Shown here piece after piece: positions 33,706 through 45,100 of a stretch of DNA of 64,000 bases (within the stretch, counting starts at the first letter, position 1; each line of letters begins with the position of its first letter). Origin of the DNA: Plazaster borealis (Eukaryota > Echinodermata > Asteroidea > Forcipulatida > Labidiasteridae). A model generated the notes under the pieces. The model searched no databases and was not told the DNA's origin. It was given only the letters and a program-made list of their open reading frames with translations. Made by a program: the position numbers and the translations under genes. The stretch lies in the NCBI GenBank assembly GCA_021014325.1, contig CM037474.1, positions 8,495,130 to 8,559,129 of the forward strand, written 5' to 3'.

Positions 33706-34560
33706 TCAGATTGACTTACACATATATGTTGTTACAAGTGGGGGTGACAGATTAGTGATTGCTGCACAAATGATGAAGATTTGATCAATCAGGGGGAGTA
33801 GTGTGATGGGCAAAACATGTTTGAGATTTTGGAAGCATTTGAGTCTTCCTATAGCTCGTTCAACATGTATTCTAACATTGGCAACTTTCTTTGTTTGCAA
33901 GACATTTTGTTTTGGTCATCTTGGTACATTGTTGTATCTCCACTGGGAGGGGGATTTCCAAAGTTGCATTTCTCAGCAATACAATAGGTCTTCTTGAATT
34001 AGAAACCTCTATCTGCCATGATGCAGTCCCCAGGGTCAAGGAGTTCTAGGAAGCCACTTTTGCGCACAATATGCCTGCCTCTCTGATGCCGACCACCCGA
34101 TGCTTTAGATAAGAAAGTTATCAAACCATTTAGGGCAATGCCAACTAGAACTTTGACAGTGTTGTTCTTTTTATAATCAGACCAAGTCAGTGCTTGCACT
34201 TGATGGTGCTAAGGTCGCTCAATGAAGACTTCATTGCAATCGATAATACATCGTAGCTTTGAGCATTTCTTTTTTATTTGGTTTGGTTGTCCAAATCTAA
34301 TTGCATCTCTGTCGGGTCAAAAAATCAAGGGCTTCATTTCAGTACAAGGGTTAAAGATTTTTGAGCAAGCGCCAACACTTATTCCAAACAAAGTAGAGAG
34401 GAATGCCACTGTGAGAGCAAGGCGTAGTTTAATTAGTACAAGTAAGAACTCATCTTTCATGTTTAACTTGGCTTTTGGACCAGACTTGCGAGGACATGAT
34501 TTGATAGGGAAAGGTTTGCGGAAACACCATGTAATATCTCTAAATGAGTTGGGGTGGTTC
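33706..34560 (-). pseudogene. DDE transposase (PIF/IS5-like, DDE_Tnp_4), C-terminal part
   Basis: Read on the - strand from 34560: a helix-rich segment (LRLALTVAFLSTLFGISVGA, about 34430-34370), then [64 protein letters not shown] and, near the end, VRIHVERAIGRLKCFQNLK with VLPITLLPLIDQIFIICAA. These are the consecutive blocks of the DDE_Tnp_4 domain, with the catalytic aspartates in IDC and DRGF and the glutamate in HVERAIGR. Several frameshifts break it. Its N-terminal part appears to lie at 40585-40087. Confidence 0.8.
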
Positions 34561-34561
34561 T

Positions 34562-34625
34562 GAAAAGAACCGTTGGTTTCAACTCGACGTTTCGATCAGT
34601 ATGCTCTGATCGTCTTCTGGAGAAA
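34562..34625. repeat. Short GATCAGTATGCTCTGATC hairpin repeat
   Basis: TTTCGATCAGTATGCTCTGA TC is a hairpin with a short centre, flanked by CAACTCGACG and CGTCTTCTGGAGAAAGC. It looks like a fragment of a widespread dispersed repeat, lying just left of the Harbinger end. Confidence 0.45.
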
Positions 34626-34821
34626 GCTGGGGCCGTATTCACGAAACTACTTAAGTCACAAAATAATAAGCACCCCACTTAAATACCAAACTTAGACGAA
34701 TCTCACTGACTAAGTGGTATTCACAAAGCATTTGCGCTAAGCGCCCCGCTAATCGTCAATACTGTTTCAGCGAGTCTTTCAAGAAAACTCGGTGAATTTG
34801 TAAGGTGGCCAGCAATCGCAG

Positions 34822-35211
34822 ATGTACAAAATATTCATAAGGGGATTTTTCAACATCGCAGGATTTCCGGGCGTAATTGGAATTATCGACGGCACTCACG
34901 TCAGAATCTTAGCACTCTCAGAACACGAAGAACAATATGTAAACAGGAAAAATTACCACTCCATAAATGTACAAGTTGTTGTGGACAATAGGTGTATTTT
35001 CACACAAATATATGCTCAGTGGCCGGGAAACACTCATGACTCTAGGGTGCTTAGAGAGAGCCGATTAGCTGACGTGTTTGGGCGCCAGCGGCCGGGGCAA
35101 GGAGAGAACATTAACGAAGAGGGTTACCTGTTAGGTGACACCATGGCTCCTCACACCATTTCTCCAGCCAGGAAATCGTGCGGAAGCAAGATAAACGGAG
35201 CACACAGGTAA
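34822..35211 (+). pseudogene. Harbinger (HARBI1-like) transposase exon, incomplete
   Basis: Carries GVIGIIDGTHVRI (first catalytic aspartate), then VNRKNYHSINVQVVVDN and YAQWPGNTHDSRVLRES (second aspartate), the DDE region of PIF/Harbinger transposases. After GDTMAPHTI it loses the expected GYPL-type motif. A possible donor (ACAGGTAAGT) follows at 35207. The third acidic residue and C-terminus are not visible; the LINE insertion follows shortly. Upstream the helix-turn-helix part is only faint (34760-34820). Confidence 0.75.
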
Positions 35212-35252
35212 GTTGTTTCATTTCTGGTAATGATCTTCAATCTTCAATGGTG

Positions 35253-35334
35253 AAATCCTTATTCGGCTATATATAGCTATACTAGGATGGTGCAAATCCT
35301 TATTCAGCTATATATAGCTATACTAGGATGGTGC
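35253..35334. repeat. 41-bp tandem duplication
   Basis: AAATCCTTATTCGGCTATAT...GGATGGTGC occurs twice, differing by one base. Confidence 0.85.
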
Positions 35335-35435
35335 AGAAGTGACGTCACAGGCAAAGTGCACAAGAAATAAAAAGTGAAGATAAGGTGGCCACAAGACAAA
35401 CAAAAAACAAAAACCAAACTATAAACTTAGGGTGC

Positions 35436-36843
35436 CTAAAATTGAATGATGAGTTATAGGAGACGTGAGCCCACAGGTAGCCTCATCCCTCTGATGGCTG
35501 GTAGGGCAGTTTCCTTGAAGGCTGCTATGGAAGGAGACATCACAGTGGCTGCTGGGAGCTGGTTCCATAGTGGATGGATCGTGGATAGAAGGAGTATTTG
35601 TATGCGTCTATGGATGCGTCTGGTATGGTGAACTTAAGCTGGTGGTCATGTCTTCCTAGAAATGGTGATGGTTGGATGATGGATGGGAACTGTATGTTTA
35701 CCAGTCCATGGTGAATCTTATAAAACATGGTTAGTTGTAAGACCAGGTGTCTAGTATGGAGTTGCTCCCAGCCCAGGGTGTTAATCAAGCTAGTCACGGA
35801 TGTAGTTCTCCGAAAGTCACTGAAGACGAACCGTGCAGCAGCCCGCTGAACTTGTTCTAGGCGGTTGACTGTGTTGATGGTATACGGGTTCCAGGCTTCC
35901 GAAGCGTATTTTAGCTGGGGGCGTACTAGAGCCTGATAGGCTCTTGCCTTAACATCTTGGGTACAGGGAGATAGAGTACGACGGAGTAATCCCAAAGTGC
36001 GACTCACCTTCTGCGTGATTTTGTTGCAGTGGTCGTCCCATCGAAGATCATGAGATATGGTGACTCCGAGATACTCGTGTTGGTCAACTCTCAAGCGTCT
36101 GTCCAGAGATGCAATAATGGAAGGTACTTGGGTTGCGCTTCTTTGTTATAGAAAGGATGGCACACTTTTTAACATTGAAGTGCATCAACCAGGTTGAGGA
36201 CCAATCTAAAAGGGCTTCAAGATCTCTCTGGAGAATAAGGTGATCATTTTGGTTCTCTATCTCCCTGTAAACAATGCTATCGTCGGCGAACAACCGCATA
36301 CTTGACTGGATGTTATCTTGGATGTCATTTATGTATAGCAGGAATAAGGCTGGGCCAAGGACTGAGCCCTGAGGAACATCCGATGAAACGTTTACCCACG
36401 AGGAATGTGAACCATTGACTGAAACTGCCTGTACTCTGCTATGTAAGATTGAGTTAATCCATTCCAAGGTTGGACCTTGTATTCCGTAGTAATCTAGCTT
36501 GGCGGATAGTCGTTGATGGGGCACTTTGTCGAACGCCTTACTGAAGTCAAGGAGTACTACGTCAACTTGTCCACGAGTTTGGAGAGTACGCGCCCAGTCG
36601 TGGCATGATGATATTAATTGTGTTACAGTTGAGAGTTTTTCCCTGAACCCATGTTGTGAGTATGTTGTGTGCACTCAGATGTTTGGCAACGTGGCTAAGC
36701 ACAATATGCTCCATCACTTTACAGCACAGGCAGGTAAGAGATATTGGACGATAGTTCACTGGGTCAGATTTAGGACCATTTTTATAAATGCTGGTTACAA
36801 GAGCTTGCTTCCACTGGGTTGGTACAGTTCCCGATGTAAACAA
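35436..36843 (-). mobile_element. 5'-truncated CR1/jockey-like LINE
   Basis: On the - strand the sequence starts inside the reverse transcriptase at TSGTVPTQWKQALVTSIYK and runs through NYRPISLTCL, VLLDFSKAFDKVPHQRL, VPQGSVLGPALFLLYIND, RLFADDSIVY and the C-terminal YLGVTISHDLRWDDH and LEQVQRAAARFVF blocks. Two frames are used (36843-36562, then 36674-36084 and 36094-35540), so there are a few frameshifts. A short 3' UTR follows to about 35436. Start truncation is usual for target-primed insertion. It lies in the Harbinger element. Confidence 0.85.
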
Positions 36844-36962
36844 TAGAAATATTTTGTAAACAATATAAATCTTTTGAGATTTGTTTAGATGGTTAGGGAT
36901 TATAAAGAATAATACATGTTTAAAATGTACCATCTGTTTTAAAAAAATGTTTGTCTTCATGG

Positions 36963-37250
36963 AGATTGTCTTATTCTGGCTGCATGTACACTACATTGCC
37001 CTGTGTGACATGACCGAAAATGAGTAGGGGCCTACAACACAAAATTAAATTTTACATTTCCCTTCCTCTTCAAGTCAAAGTATACCTTTACTTTTTTTTT
37101 AAACAGTTTGATTGTTTTTAATCCCATATAAATGTAAATATACACAATCAATTTGACCTGTGGAAATTTCATGTCAAAAGGTGGTGAAAGTTTTTGAAAC
37201 ATTGCCGAAAAACTGGAGCGGTTATGTCACACATGGAAGAATAATTGATT
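36963..37250. other. Harbinger interior, non-coding
   Basis: No recognisable coding sequence between the LINE and the MITE. Confidence 0.4.
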
Positions 37251-38063
37251 AGGCCTAATAAAAATAATTCTTTGTTTCCGGTAACATGCTCTGAAAGATT
37301 TGGGACGGTAGGTAGGGAAAAAAAATTATTTTACAAAAATATTTTTTTCTGGAAAACCAAAATATTCAGTTTTAAAATGCAGTATAATAAATTATATCAG
37401 GCCCCTAACTCAACTGCATGCGTTAAGCGGGGTCCAGGGGGTGCACTGCAATCCCTGTTGGGGGTCTAATGGGGCAGCGCCCCCTTTCGGAAAATATTTA
37501 CATTTTACACCCTTAAAAGTACATATTTTAAGGGTTCTAGACACTAAAAGAAATTGTTATAATGGCTTAACAGGCCACAAAAAATAGGGTAGTTGGGTGG
37601 GATTTTTAATATTATTATTATTTTTAATCATCACATTCTTTGTTACATTGACTCCTGAAGTGTACTTTGATTTCATTCAAGTCTTTTTATGTTTTCCCTG
37701 TCAGTAGGAAGGGTTTGTTGAACACATGAAAATTGTTCCAACTAAAACATAAAATCCTTGGATGTCACAGGAACTTTTATGTTATCACACTGACTGGCTG
37801 TTCATGTTACAATAAGGACACAATAATATTCCATTTCAAATTATTTATGTTGTGCACCTAGTATATTTCCAAAACAGTTGAACAAAACTTGTGATTTACA
37901 GTTAACTGGTTAACTGTGTCTGCCATTCCAATCAAAACTTTAAAAAAAAAAAAAAAAGGAAAAAAAAAAATGGAAAAAATGTTGATAAAATTTTTTACGG
38001 TCGCAAGGTTTTTGCACGGACGGTCGGGTTACCAGAAACAAACATTTATTTTTATTAGGCCTT
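37250..38063. mobile_element. MITE with AGGCCTAATAAAAATAA ends
   Basis: Left TAGGCCTAATAAAAATAA...TTTGTTTCCGGTAAC and right GTTACCAGAAACAAAC...TTTTTATTAGGCCT are inverted repeats of about 45 bp. The interior is AT-rich with poly-A near 37940-37975 and no gene. Nested in the Harbinger element. Confidence 0.7.
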
Positions 38064-38640
38064 ATTGAAATACACAATCTAAAAACATTTCATGCAGAAA
38101 CGTTTCTCAGATTGAAAGGTTTTTGAATTCTACCTCTAAAACCACATTCCGTAGAAGGGAATCGTTCCTCAAAATGTTATCAATTATCATGCTGTAAAAA
38201 GTAAGCTATTATGGTCAATAATTTGTTTTAGTAATTACCTAAAGGTATACCTTGCCTTTAAGAAACCATAAAGTTACAGAATGATTAGATGGCAAGAAAC
38301 ATCTTTTTTTAACTTCCGTTTTCGTTTATATACACACAATTATGGTTGCCCGAAAACGTGTTTCAATGACCAAAAGCACGCTGCGAAAAGCTGCTGCGAA
38401 TTTGAAAGTTTAATGTTTTTATTTCACAGAGGACCCAATACACATTAAAAATGAAATTGAATGACTGATAATGAGCTTTAATTTTGCACAAAAGAGAACA
38501 TATCAATGTTTAAATTGGCCACTTATTTGTCAAAAATCGCAGGGAAAGCCTATACTAAATGTGCAATTTGGGTAAAAAACTGAAGATCAAAAAGCATCAC
38601 CAAATATAGTACCAAAAAGACAACAAATAATTATAATTTA
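38063..38640. other. Harbinger interior, non-coding
   Basis: AT-rich, no gene recognised. Confidence 0.35.
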
Positions 38641-38699
38641 TTGGTTCTGTAAACCCTGTTGAAGAACTGCTATTTGAATGAGAATTAGTTCCTTCTCCA

Positions 38700-39486
38700 A
38701 CTGAAGTTTTTCGATTTCTACCTCTGTCTTTGCGTTTCAATTTCGCATCTGTTTTTCTCCAGCATAATTAATTTCCTGTACTCTTCTTCATTTTCCTCCG
38801 ACCTCCTTTTTGTAGGCATCATCGTTGATCTTCCACGACGAGTGCCTGACGATGATGGGACGGTGTTGGAGTCTGCCAACTCATCAATATTAGTGCTAAA
38901 GGTTTTAAAATAATTTCAATAATACGGAATTAGCTTTCTTGTTTGCTTTTAGCAAGTACTATAACTATTCGGCTATACCAGTTATCATCAATTTCAACCC
39001 TATTGTTTTAAATCTTAATTTAACATTATATGGATGTCCTGTCATGCATCACGTCACCGACTTTTCGTTTACAAATTTTCTTGGCGAGTATGATGATGTG
39101 AATGCTGTGCCAGCTCAACGTAGCTCAAAGACTTTGGGACTAATAACTTTCTTTAAACAAATATTTAAATATTAAATTAATTAGTATTGCATTCCGGTTT
39201 TCATTGATTCCTTTCGATATTTCGAGGCTTCCTCCTTCATTTTACTGTTCATGTTCTGCCACTTCTTCTGTAATTTCGGAACATCTCGACGTACTGACGG
39301 GAAATGTGCATTTAAGGCCTCCGCGATTTGCTGCCACCCTTTATGCTTGACTTGAGAAGTCACCTTCGACGAAAACTTCAGTCGAAGCACATCGGCCCTC
39401 TTCTCCCATTCACTTAAGAGGAGCAACTTTTCCTTCTCGGAAAAATTTGGTTTCCGGGCAGTCTTCTCCTTCAGGGTTGTGGCCAT
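38700..39486 (-). CDS. Harbinger Myb/SANT-like DNA-binding protein, two putative exons
   Basis: Exon 1 (39486-about 39181) starts MATTLKEKTARKPNFSEKEK and has the Myb/SANT-like helices of the Myb_DNA-bind_5 type (KGWQQIAEALNAHFPSVRRD, then KLQKKWQNM). A second segment (about 38898-38700) reads PSSSGTRRGRSTMMPTKRRS, then EENEEEYRKLIMLEKNRCEI, a charged coiled-coil-like tail. A stop after TQRQR or a small frameshift ends it. Such a protein partners the transposase of Harbinger elements in binding the ends and nuclear import. The opposite strand to the transposase is usual. The intron boundaries are not certain. Confidence 0.65.
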
Positions 39487-40086
39487 TGTTGTATTACAAT
39501 TCGTTACAACTGTTTTAGACCATGTAGTGTTAAAACGCGCGTGTCTAACATTTTTTCAAGTGTTAAAACATACTGCTTTTCTATAATATTAATGCATGTC
39601 TAAATTCATATTGTGCGTGGGACGCGCACGTATACTAAGTGAGGCCAACGCACAAAAAACAAAGGAAACACAATTTATATTAAAAATTAATATCATCCAC
39701 ATCCCGTCATCTGTGACACCGCTGTTGCGAAAAAGTATAACCATTTCATTCTAGGGGGTAATGATGATTGATTGCGTCCGAGTCATCATAGTAACCATTG
39801 ATGACGTATGTTTTGTGCGCATGTGCACCAACTTGATCTAAACAACTTAACTTTTTAGATTTAAGTGGGGTACTAAGATAAGTGGGGTACTTAGATGTTT
39901 TGTGAATAGCTACTTAAGCGCCCCACTTAAGTTAGCAGGGTGCTTAAGACTTAAGTGCAAACTTAAGTACTCCACTAAGTTAAGTTTCATGAATACTGCT
40001 GCATGCTGCTTAAGTACTAGGTGATGGTGAGATTGGTGATGCAGGAAGGGATTTGAATTTGAACATGATTTGAATTTGAACATGAT

Positions 40087-40585
40087 TCAACATGATTTGT
40101 ATCTCCTTGGAACTTTACTTGATAGCACCTTTTTTTTACCCTGCCAATATCTCATTTTTGGGGGCATTAGGTTTAACATATATTCATGAATACATGTAAG
40201 AGCTTTGAAAATGTTTTTACTGTTCAGACCTGTAAGTTTCCTAACTTTGGCGTCATTATCCAGAGCTTTTGAAGAGAACAATTGCGTTGCAGAGGCAGCC
40301 TGAAGTTTGTTCTCAAGATTGTTTTTGTTTTCTTCCTGAAGTCTGATCACTTTTTCACTTTATCTTTACAATGATGTTTAGTTTTTGAATACAGCCTTTA
40401 CATTTACAGTTGTCTATGCAATCACAATGGAAGACATATGGGTGATCTAATGTAAATGCTTTTCTTTTCAAACTGGGTTCATCAGAGACATGCAATTGTT
40501 GAGTTGTTGATGTGGATTGTACAAACTCTGCATCTCTTGATGTACTTTTAGATGGTGCCGCGACAGATTTTCTCCTCCTAGAAAT
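40087..40585 (-). pseudogene. DDE transposase N-terminal part
   Basis: On the - strand 40585-40360 reads a Ser/Thr-rich stretch with HPYVFHCDCIDNCKCKGC; after one frameshift 40350-40087 reads VIRLQEENKNNLENKLQ, then DNDAKVRKLTGLNSKNIF and HEYMLNLMPP. The coiled coil followed by a KVRxxTGL block is the N-terminal layout of THAP/PIF-like DDE transposases. It ends at the Harbinger right border, and the remaining blocks occur at 34560-33706, so one gene was probably split. Confidence 0.6.
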
Positions 40586-40599
40586 GTGTGTAAATGTTT

Positions 40600-41430
40600 T
40601 TTTGCTTTCAATCTACTCTCAGTCATATTTCATTTTGTGTAATTTTATGTTTCTTATTAAATAAAGCTTCAAAACAAAAGGTAATAATTGAATACACTTT
40701 TATAGCCCAACTTGTTGGGCTGTCTTGGCTCTCTGTTATGGCTCCTTCACTTTTCTGTTCCACCTTTTCCAACCCTCCCCCCACCATTTCTATAAAGAAC
40801 TGTACATGACGACTCAAATATTTTATTTAATCTTGCCTTTCAATATTTGATGCTCACTCGACACAGGGAGAAGCTTTGTAACAGAGTAGTGCACGTTATT
40901 TTTAAGCCTTTTTTTATTTTCTCATGTTTTGTGGCCTACTGTTAGATTATTTCTTTACACCATGGAGATCAATCATATCTGTGCCTGATGGTTGTCTTGG
41001 TTTTGTTTGAATGGTAAAAATCAGGCAATCCTAATGTGTGTTCCACAAAAATGCCTATCCCTTACATCTGTGCAACATTACATGCATTGCTTTCCACAAA
41101 CTTGTGCATGTTATTTATAAGAGTAGTGCATTTATACCAGAAGGTTCCACTATGACATAAGCCATGGAGAAATCCCATATAGTGTTGCAGAGAATACTGC
41201 AGGACTATGACAAAGCAAGCCAAAGGGGCATATAGTGTTTGCCTTGTCCTTGTGCTTACTGGAGTGCCCTTGTGGGGTCTTTTACACAATGGAACAATGG
41301 ACCCCACAAGGGAATTCTTTGTTCAACCTGGACCCCACAAGAGAAATCTTTAGAAATGGGAATAATAGAACAACAATAGCAGAACCCCGTATGTATGATA
41401 TCAGTAAGGTTGTGCACAAACCGGATCCGT
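40600..41430. other. Gene-free stretch left of CCDC115
   Basis: No gene recognised. Two close copies of TGGACCCCACAAGRGAAWTCTT at 41301 and 41330 are the only structure; a related GAATTCTT...GAATAATAGAACAA block occurs at 51240-51272. Confidence 0.4.
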
Positions 41431-41451
41431 AAGGTTGTGTGTGTGTGTGTG
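41431..41451. repeat. GT microsatellite
   Basis: About nine GT dinucleotides. Confidence 0.85.
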
Positions 41452-41461
41452 CAATCATTGT

Positions 41462-41760
41462 CCAAGCAATAACTCGAGAAGGACTTGGCATATCAACTCC
41501 AAACTTGATGTGTGGTTTGGTCTTGGGATCTCCGAGAAGCCTATTGTTTTAAGACCCCCTATGTCAAATGTCAATTTGGTCATTATGGCTAAAACAAAAG
41601 AAATGCTGTCCGAGCAATTACTCAAGAAGGACTTGGCATATTAACTTCAAACTTAGTGTGTGGATTGGTCTTGGGGTCCTCCAGAAGCCTATTTTGTTTC
41701 AAATGTCGAGCTCATCATGGCTAAAACAAAAGAAATGTTGTCCAAGCAATCTTTCAAGAA
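41462..41760. repeat. Degenerate tandem repeat, 132-148 bp unit
   Basis: CCAAGCAATAACTCGAGAAG-type unit starts occur at 41462, 41610 and 41742; two full units and a partial third, each ending ATGGCTAAAACAAAAGAAAT. Apparent frames here arise from the repeat. Confidence 0.7.
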
Positions 41761-42014
41761 TGAGATTAATCTCAGCGGGGCATTTGTGTTTAAAAACACA
41801 CCATTCTTCTTGAACAAAGGGTTAACATTCTATCACTCACTCAATAATAAATGCTGACTGATTTTATCAATGATTGTGGCTTTGAACAAAACAGGTTCAG
41901 GTTTACATTTGTTTGTGTTTGTACTGTTTTTAAAAGGTGTGACTTTACATCCTGTACATCCAGATGTATTAACAAACCTGGTGCCACTCAGTAGATTTCA
42001 ACATACATGTCAAG

Positions 42015-42119
42015 ATGGAGACACTGTGTTGCGAGTTGGATGCTGTGACAGTCCGTTATTTTGATATCCTGGAGCAGTTAAGCTTGGTAAAACAAGATAT
42101 GGAAATTTCTATGCAACAG
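42015..42119 (+). CDS. CCDC115: CCDC115 exon 1
   Basis: 35 codons from the initiator Met; ends MQQ followed by the donor GTAATT. Phase 0. Encodes the start of the N-terminal helix. Confidence 0.88.
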
Positions 42120-45100
42120 GTAATTTAGCATGAAAATGTTCTTAACTTGTTGTCGTCAAACCTTGAATCTACTTCTTTCCGCACCCTAAACCAACCTTTT
42201 ACACATGCTGGCGGGTCATATCAAACAATCCTAGAGCGATTTGAAGACTTTGATGATGTTAAAAATAGACATGGTCACCATTTGAAAAAAAATAGTATAA
42301 TCTACTTTTTTTAGTTGATGTGTTTTTAGGCCTATATTTACAACCTCACAGCTTTAATTTTGTTAAAGAAAATAAACATATTTCTTATTCTGCTTCCTTG
42401 TTTTTGGAATTTGCTACTGGTTAACCTCCGAGTAATCTACATGTGTATCATCCATCAATTCTTGTTTATGTTAACAGGGTTTCATGAACCTTTCAAAGGC
42501 TCGTAATGCTATGGGAAGAGGACAAGTGGGATCTTTACAATTTGATCAAAGCAAAATGACTGCTCAAGCACTTGTATATCTCAGGTAAGGTTTGTACATG
42601 TATTGCTTTGCGATGAACATGAACGGTTTGGGTTCCTTTTATGAATTTAGAATCATTTTAAACATCAGAATACACAAGTTAGCATTCCACTCAATTAATA
42701 TGTTTTCAATTTTGCTTTATCTTTGCACCACCTTTTTAAAAATACATCCAGCTATCTCAGACCATGGAGCATTGCTCCATGCTCAGACAGCTATCAAAAT
42801 AGTCCAAGAGCATTAGGTCATATATGCCAAAACCCGGCTATAGCTCACAACAAGCTGATTTTTTCAGGATAGGTCCAGGAATATGTCTAGAATAACATAT
42901 TAAAAGTCCCCTAAAATCCCCCTGGAGCTCTCTGCGAAATCCAAGATGGCGTCCAAAATGGCCGCCATTTTCGAAACTTACTATAACTTTGCAACCAGAC
43001 ATGTTGTAAATAAAAATAAAGGGTCGAAATATATGTTTTGAGGCACACGGAATCTGATAGAATCATTATTTTGAGATTTTAAAACTCATAAGTATCTAAA
43101 ACCAAGATGGCGTCCAAAATGGCATCCAAAATGGCCACCATTTTTAATCTTATCATAACTTTGCAAGCAGACATGTTGTAAATATAAATAAAGGGTCTAA
43201 ATATATGTTTTGAGGCACACGAAATCTGATAGAATCATTATTTTAAGACTTTAAAACTCATAAGTATCTAAAACCAAGATGGCGTCCAAAATGGCGTCCG
43301 AAATGGCACAGAACTGTCACAGGGAACGCTGTTTTTGTCAAATCAGAAAACTCACCACTCAACAGTCGTCTCCTACATTAACTGACAAGGCGGAACTCAG
43401 TCTCATTCACCACTCATGTTTGTACAAGACAAAAACTACATAGTTCACCATGCGGGGAGAATCTTGGCAGTGTTCGTCCAGAGGAAAAGTCCTCCCTACA
43501 GAATGGTCTCTCTACCAAGCATGCAGTCATTCAAACGATCTTCCAGTGACTGTCCGCACATAGACCTCTCCGATCCACGTTCAGCCTTCGACAACATTTT
43601 CCCAGTCTTTTGTGCTCAGAACCGAGATCCGGGCACTTGGAGAACATATTTGCATATGCCTTCCCCAACCTCTACCACAAATATCGTAAGGGAATGTTGT
43701 ATGATTCTGGCCATGCGAGCCCTGGATGCAGAGTGGTCCTCAGAGTCCCATTCTGGCCATACCAGCCCTGGATGCAGAGTGGTCCACATAATCCCATTTT
43801 GGCCATGCCAGCCCTGGATGCAGAGTGGTCCACATAATCCCATTTTGGCCATGCCAGCCCTGGATGCAGAGTGGTCCACATAGTCCCATTCTGGCCATGC
43901 CAGCTCTGGATGCAGAGTGGTCCTCAAGTCCCATTCTGACCATGCCAGCCCAGATGCAGAGTGGTCCTCAGAGTCCCATTCTGGCAATGCCAGACCTGGT
44001 TACAGAATGATCATCTTAGCCCCATTCTGGCAATGCCAGCCCTGGTTGCAGAATGATCATCTTAGCCCCCATTTTGGCCATGCCAGCCCTGGTTGCAGAA
44101 TGATCATCTTAGCCCCCATTTTGGCCATGCCAGCCCTGGTTGCAGGATGATCATCAAAGCCCCATTCTGGCCATACCAGCCCTGGATGCAGAGTGGACCT
44201 CAGAGTCCCATTCTGGCAATGCCAGCCCTGGATGCAGAGTGGTCCACATAGTCCCATTTTGGCCATGCCAGCCCTGGATGCAGAGTGGTCCACACAGTCC
44301 TATTCTGGCCATGCCAGCCCTGGTTGCAGAATGATCCTCATAGCCCGATTCTGGCCACGACAATAATAATCATAATAATAATAATAATAAGACTTGTAAT
44401 GCGCACACATCCACCCTGCTGGTGTTCAATGCGCAGCCCTGGTTTCAAAAATTTGTGCTGCTACTGATTTACCCTCTTTTGATCAGAAGTGAATGGACCT
44501 ACTGTACCAAAGACATCTCAGGTTCCATACCTAGGAAGAATCCCTCACTTGCCTTGCCTGATGTTGTCGAGCAATCACACAGACTCACAGGCAGGGCTGC
44601 CCTGCAAAAACAAAATCGCATGCAGCCCTCTCTGTTGACACATTTCAAGCCAAAAGGATAGGCCTTAAGATATGTTCTCCACTGGGAGCCCTGACCAGCT
44701 CTGATCTCTCATCTTGTTAAGTTGAATTCTCTTTTTAGAACTTCCAGTTTGGGAGAGCGCAAAGAGACCAGGGCTGGCCTTCCCGAAGCAGTCTTATTTT
44801 TACCAGGCCCCACATAGCCTCCTTCTCTCGTTGCTAATCTGCATGTACGATTAACATGTATGGGAGACCCTGAAGTGGACTCCTCAGAATCAAAGGTGAT
44901 TTGAGAGTCCACAAAGTTAAACCTACCGCCATCCTTTTCCACAGAAGGGTTGATCCTTGGATGTTATCTGACACTCATGCAAAGAGAATAGAGGACGAGT
45001 CGACTGACTGAGTGGTAGACCTACTGATTGGATCTTGAGTTCTAAACTCACAACATAATGATTCTATTGGATTCATTATGCCACAAAACATGTTTGACAG

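Larger units (their letters stand above)
34631..40000. mobile_element. PIF/Harbinger element with ACTTAAGT-rich inverted ends
   Basis: The left end (GTATTCACGAAACTACTTAA, then AAGCACCCCACTTAA) and the right end (CTTAAGCGCCCCACTTAAGT ... AAGTTTCATGAATAC) are imperfect inverted repeats of over 100 bp rich in CTTAAGT. Inside are a Harbinger transposase exon (+, 34822-35211) and a Myb/SANT-like gene (-, 39486-38700), the two genes that define Harbinger elements. A LINE (35436-36843) and a MITE (37250-38063) are nested in it. Confidence 0.75.

Noticed and set aside
43416..44334. Open frames in the 46-bp array and just before it
   Set aside because: Low-complexity repeat translation; open in several frames on both strands.
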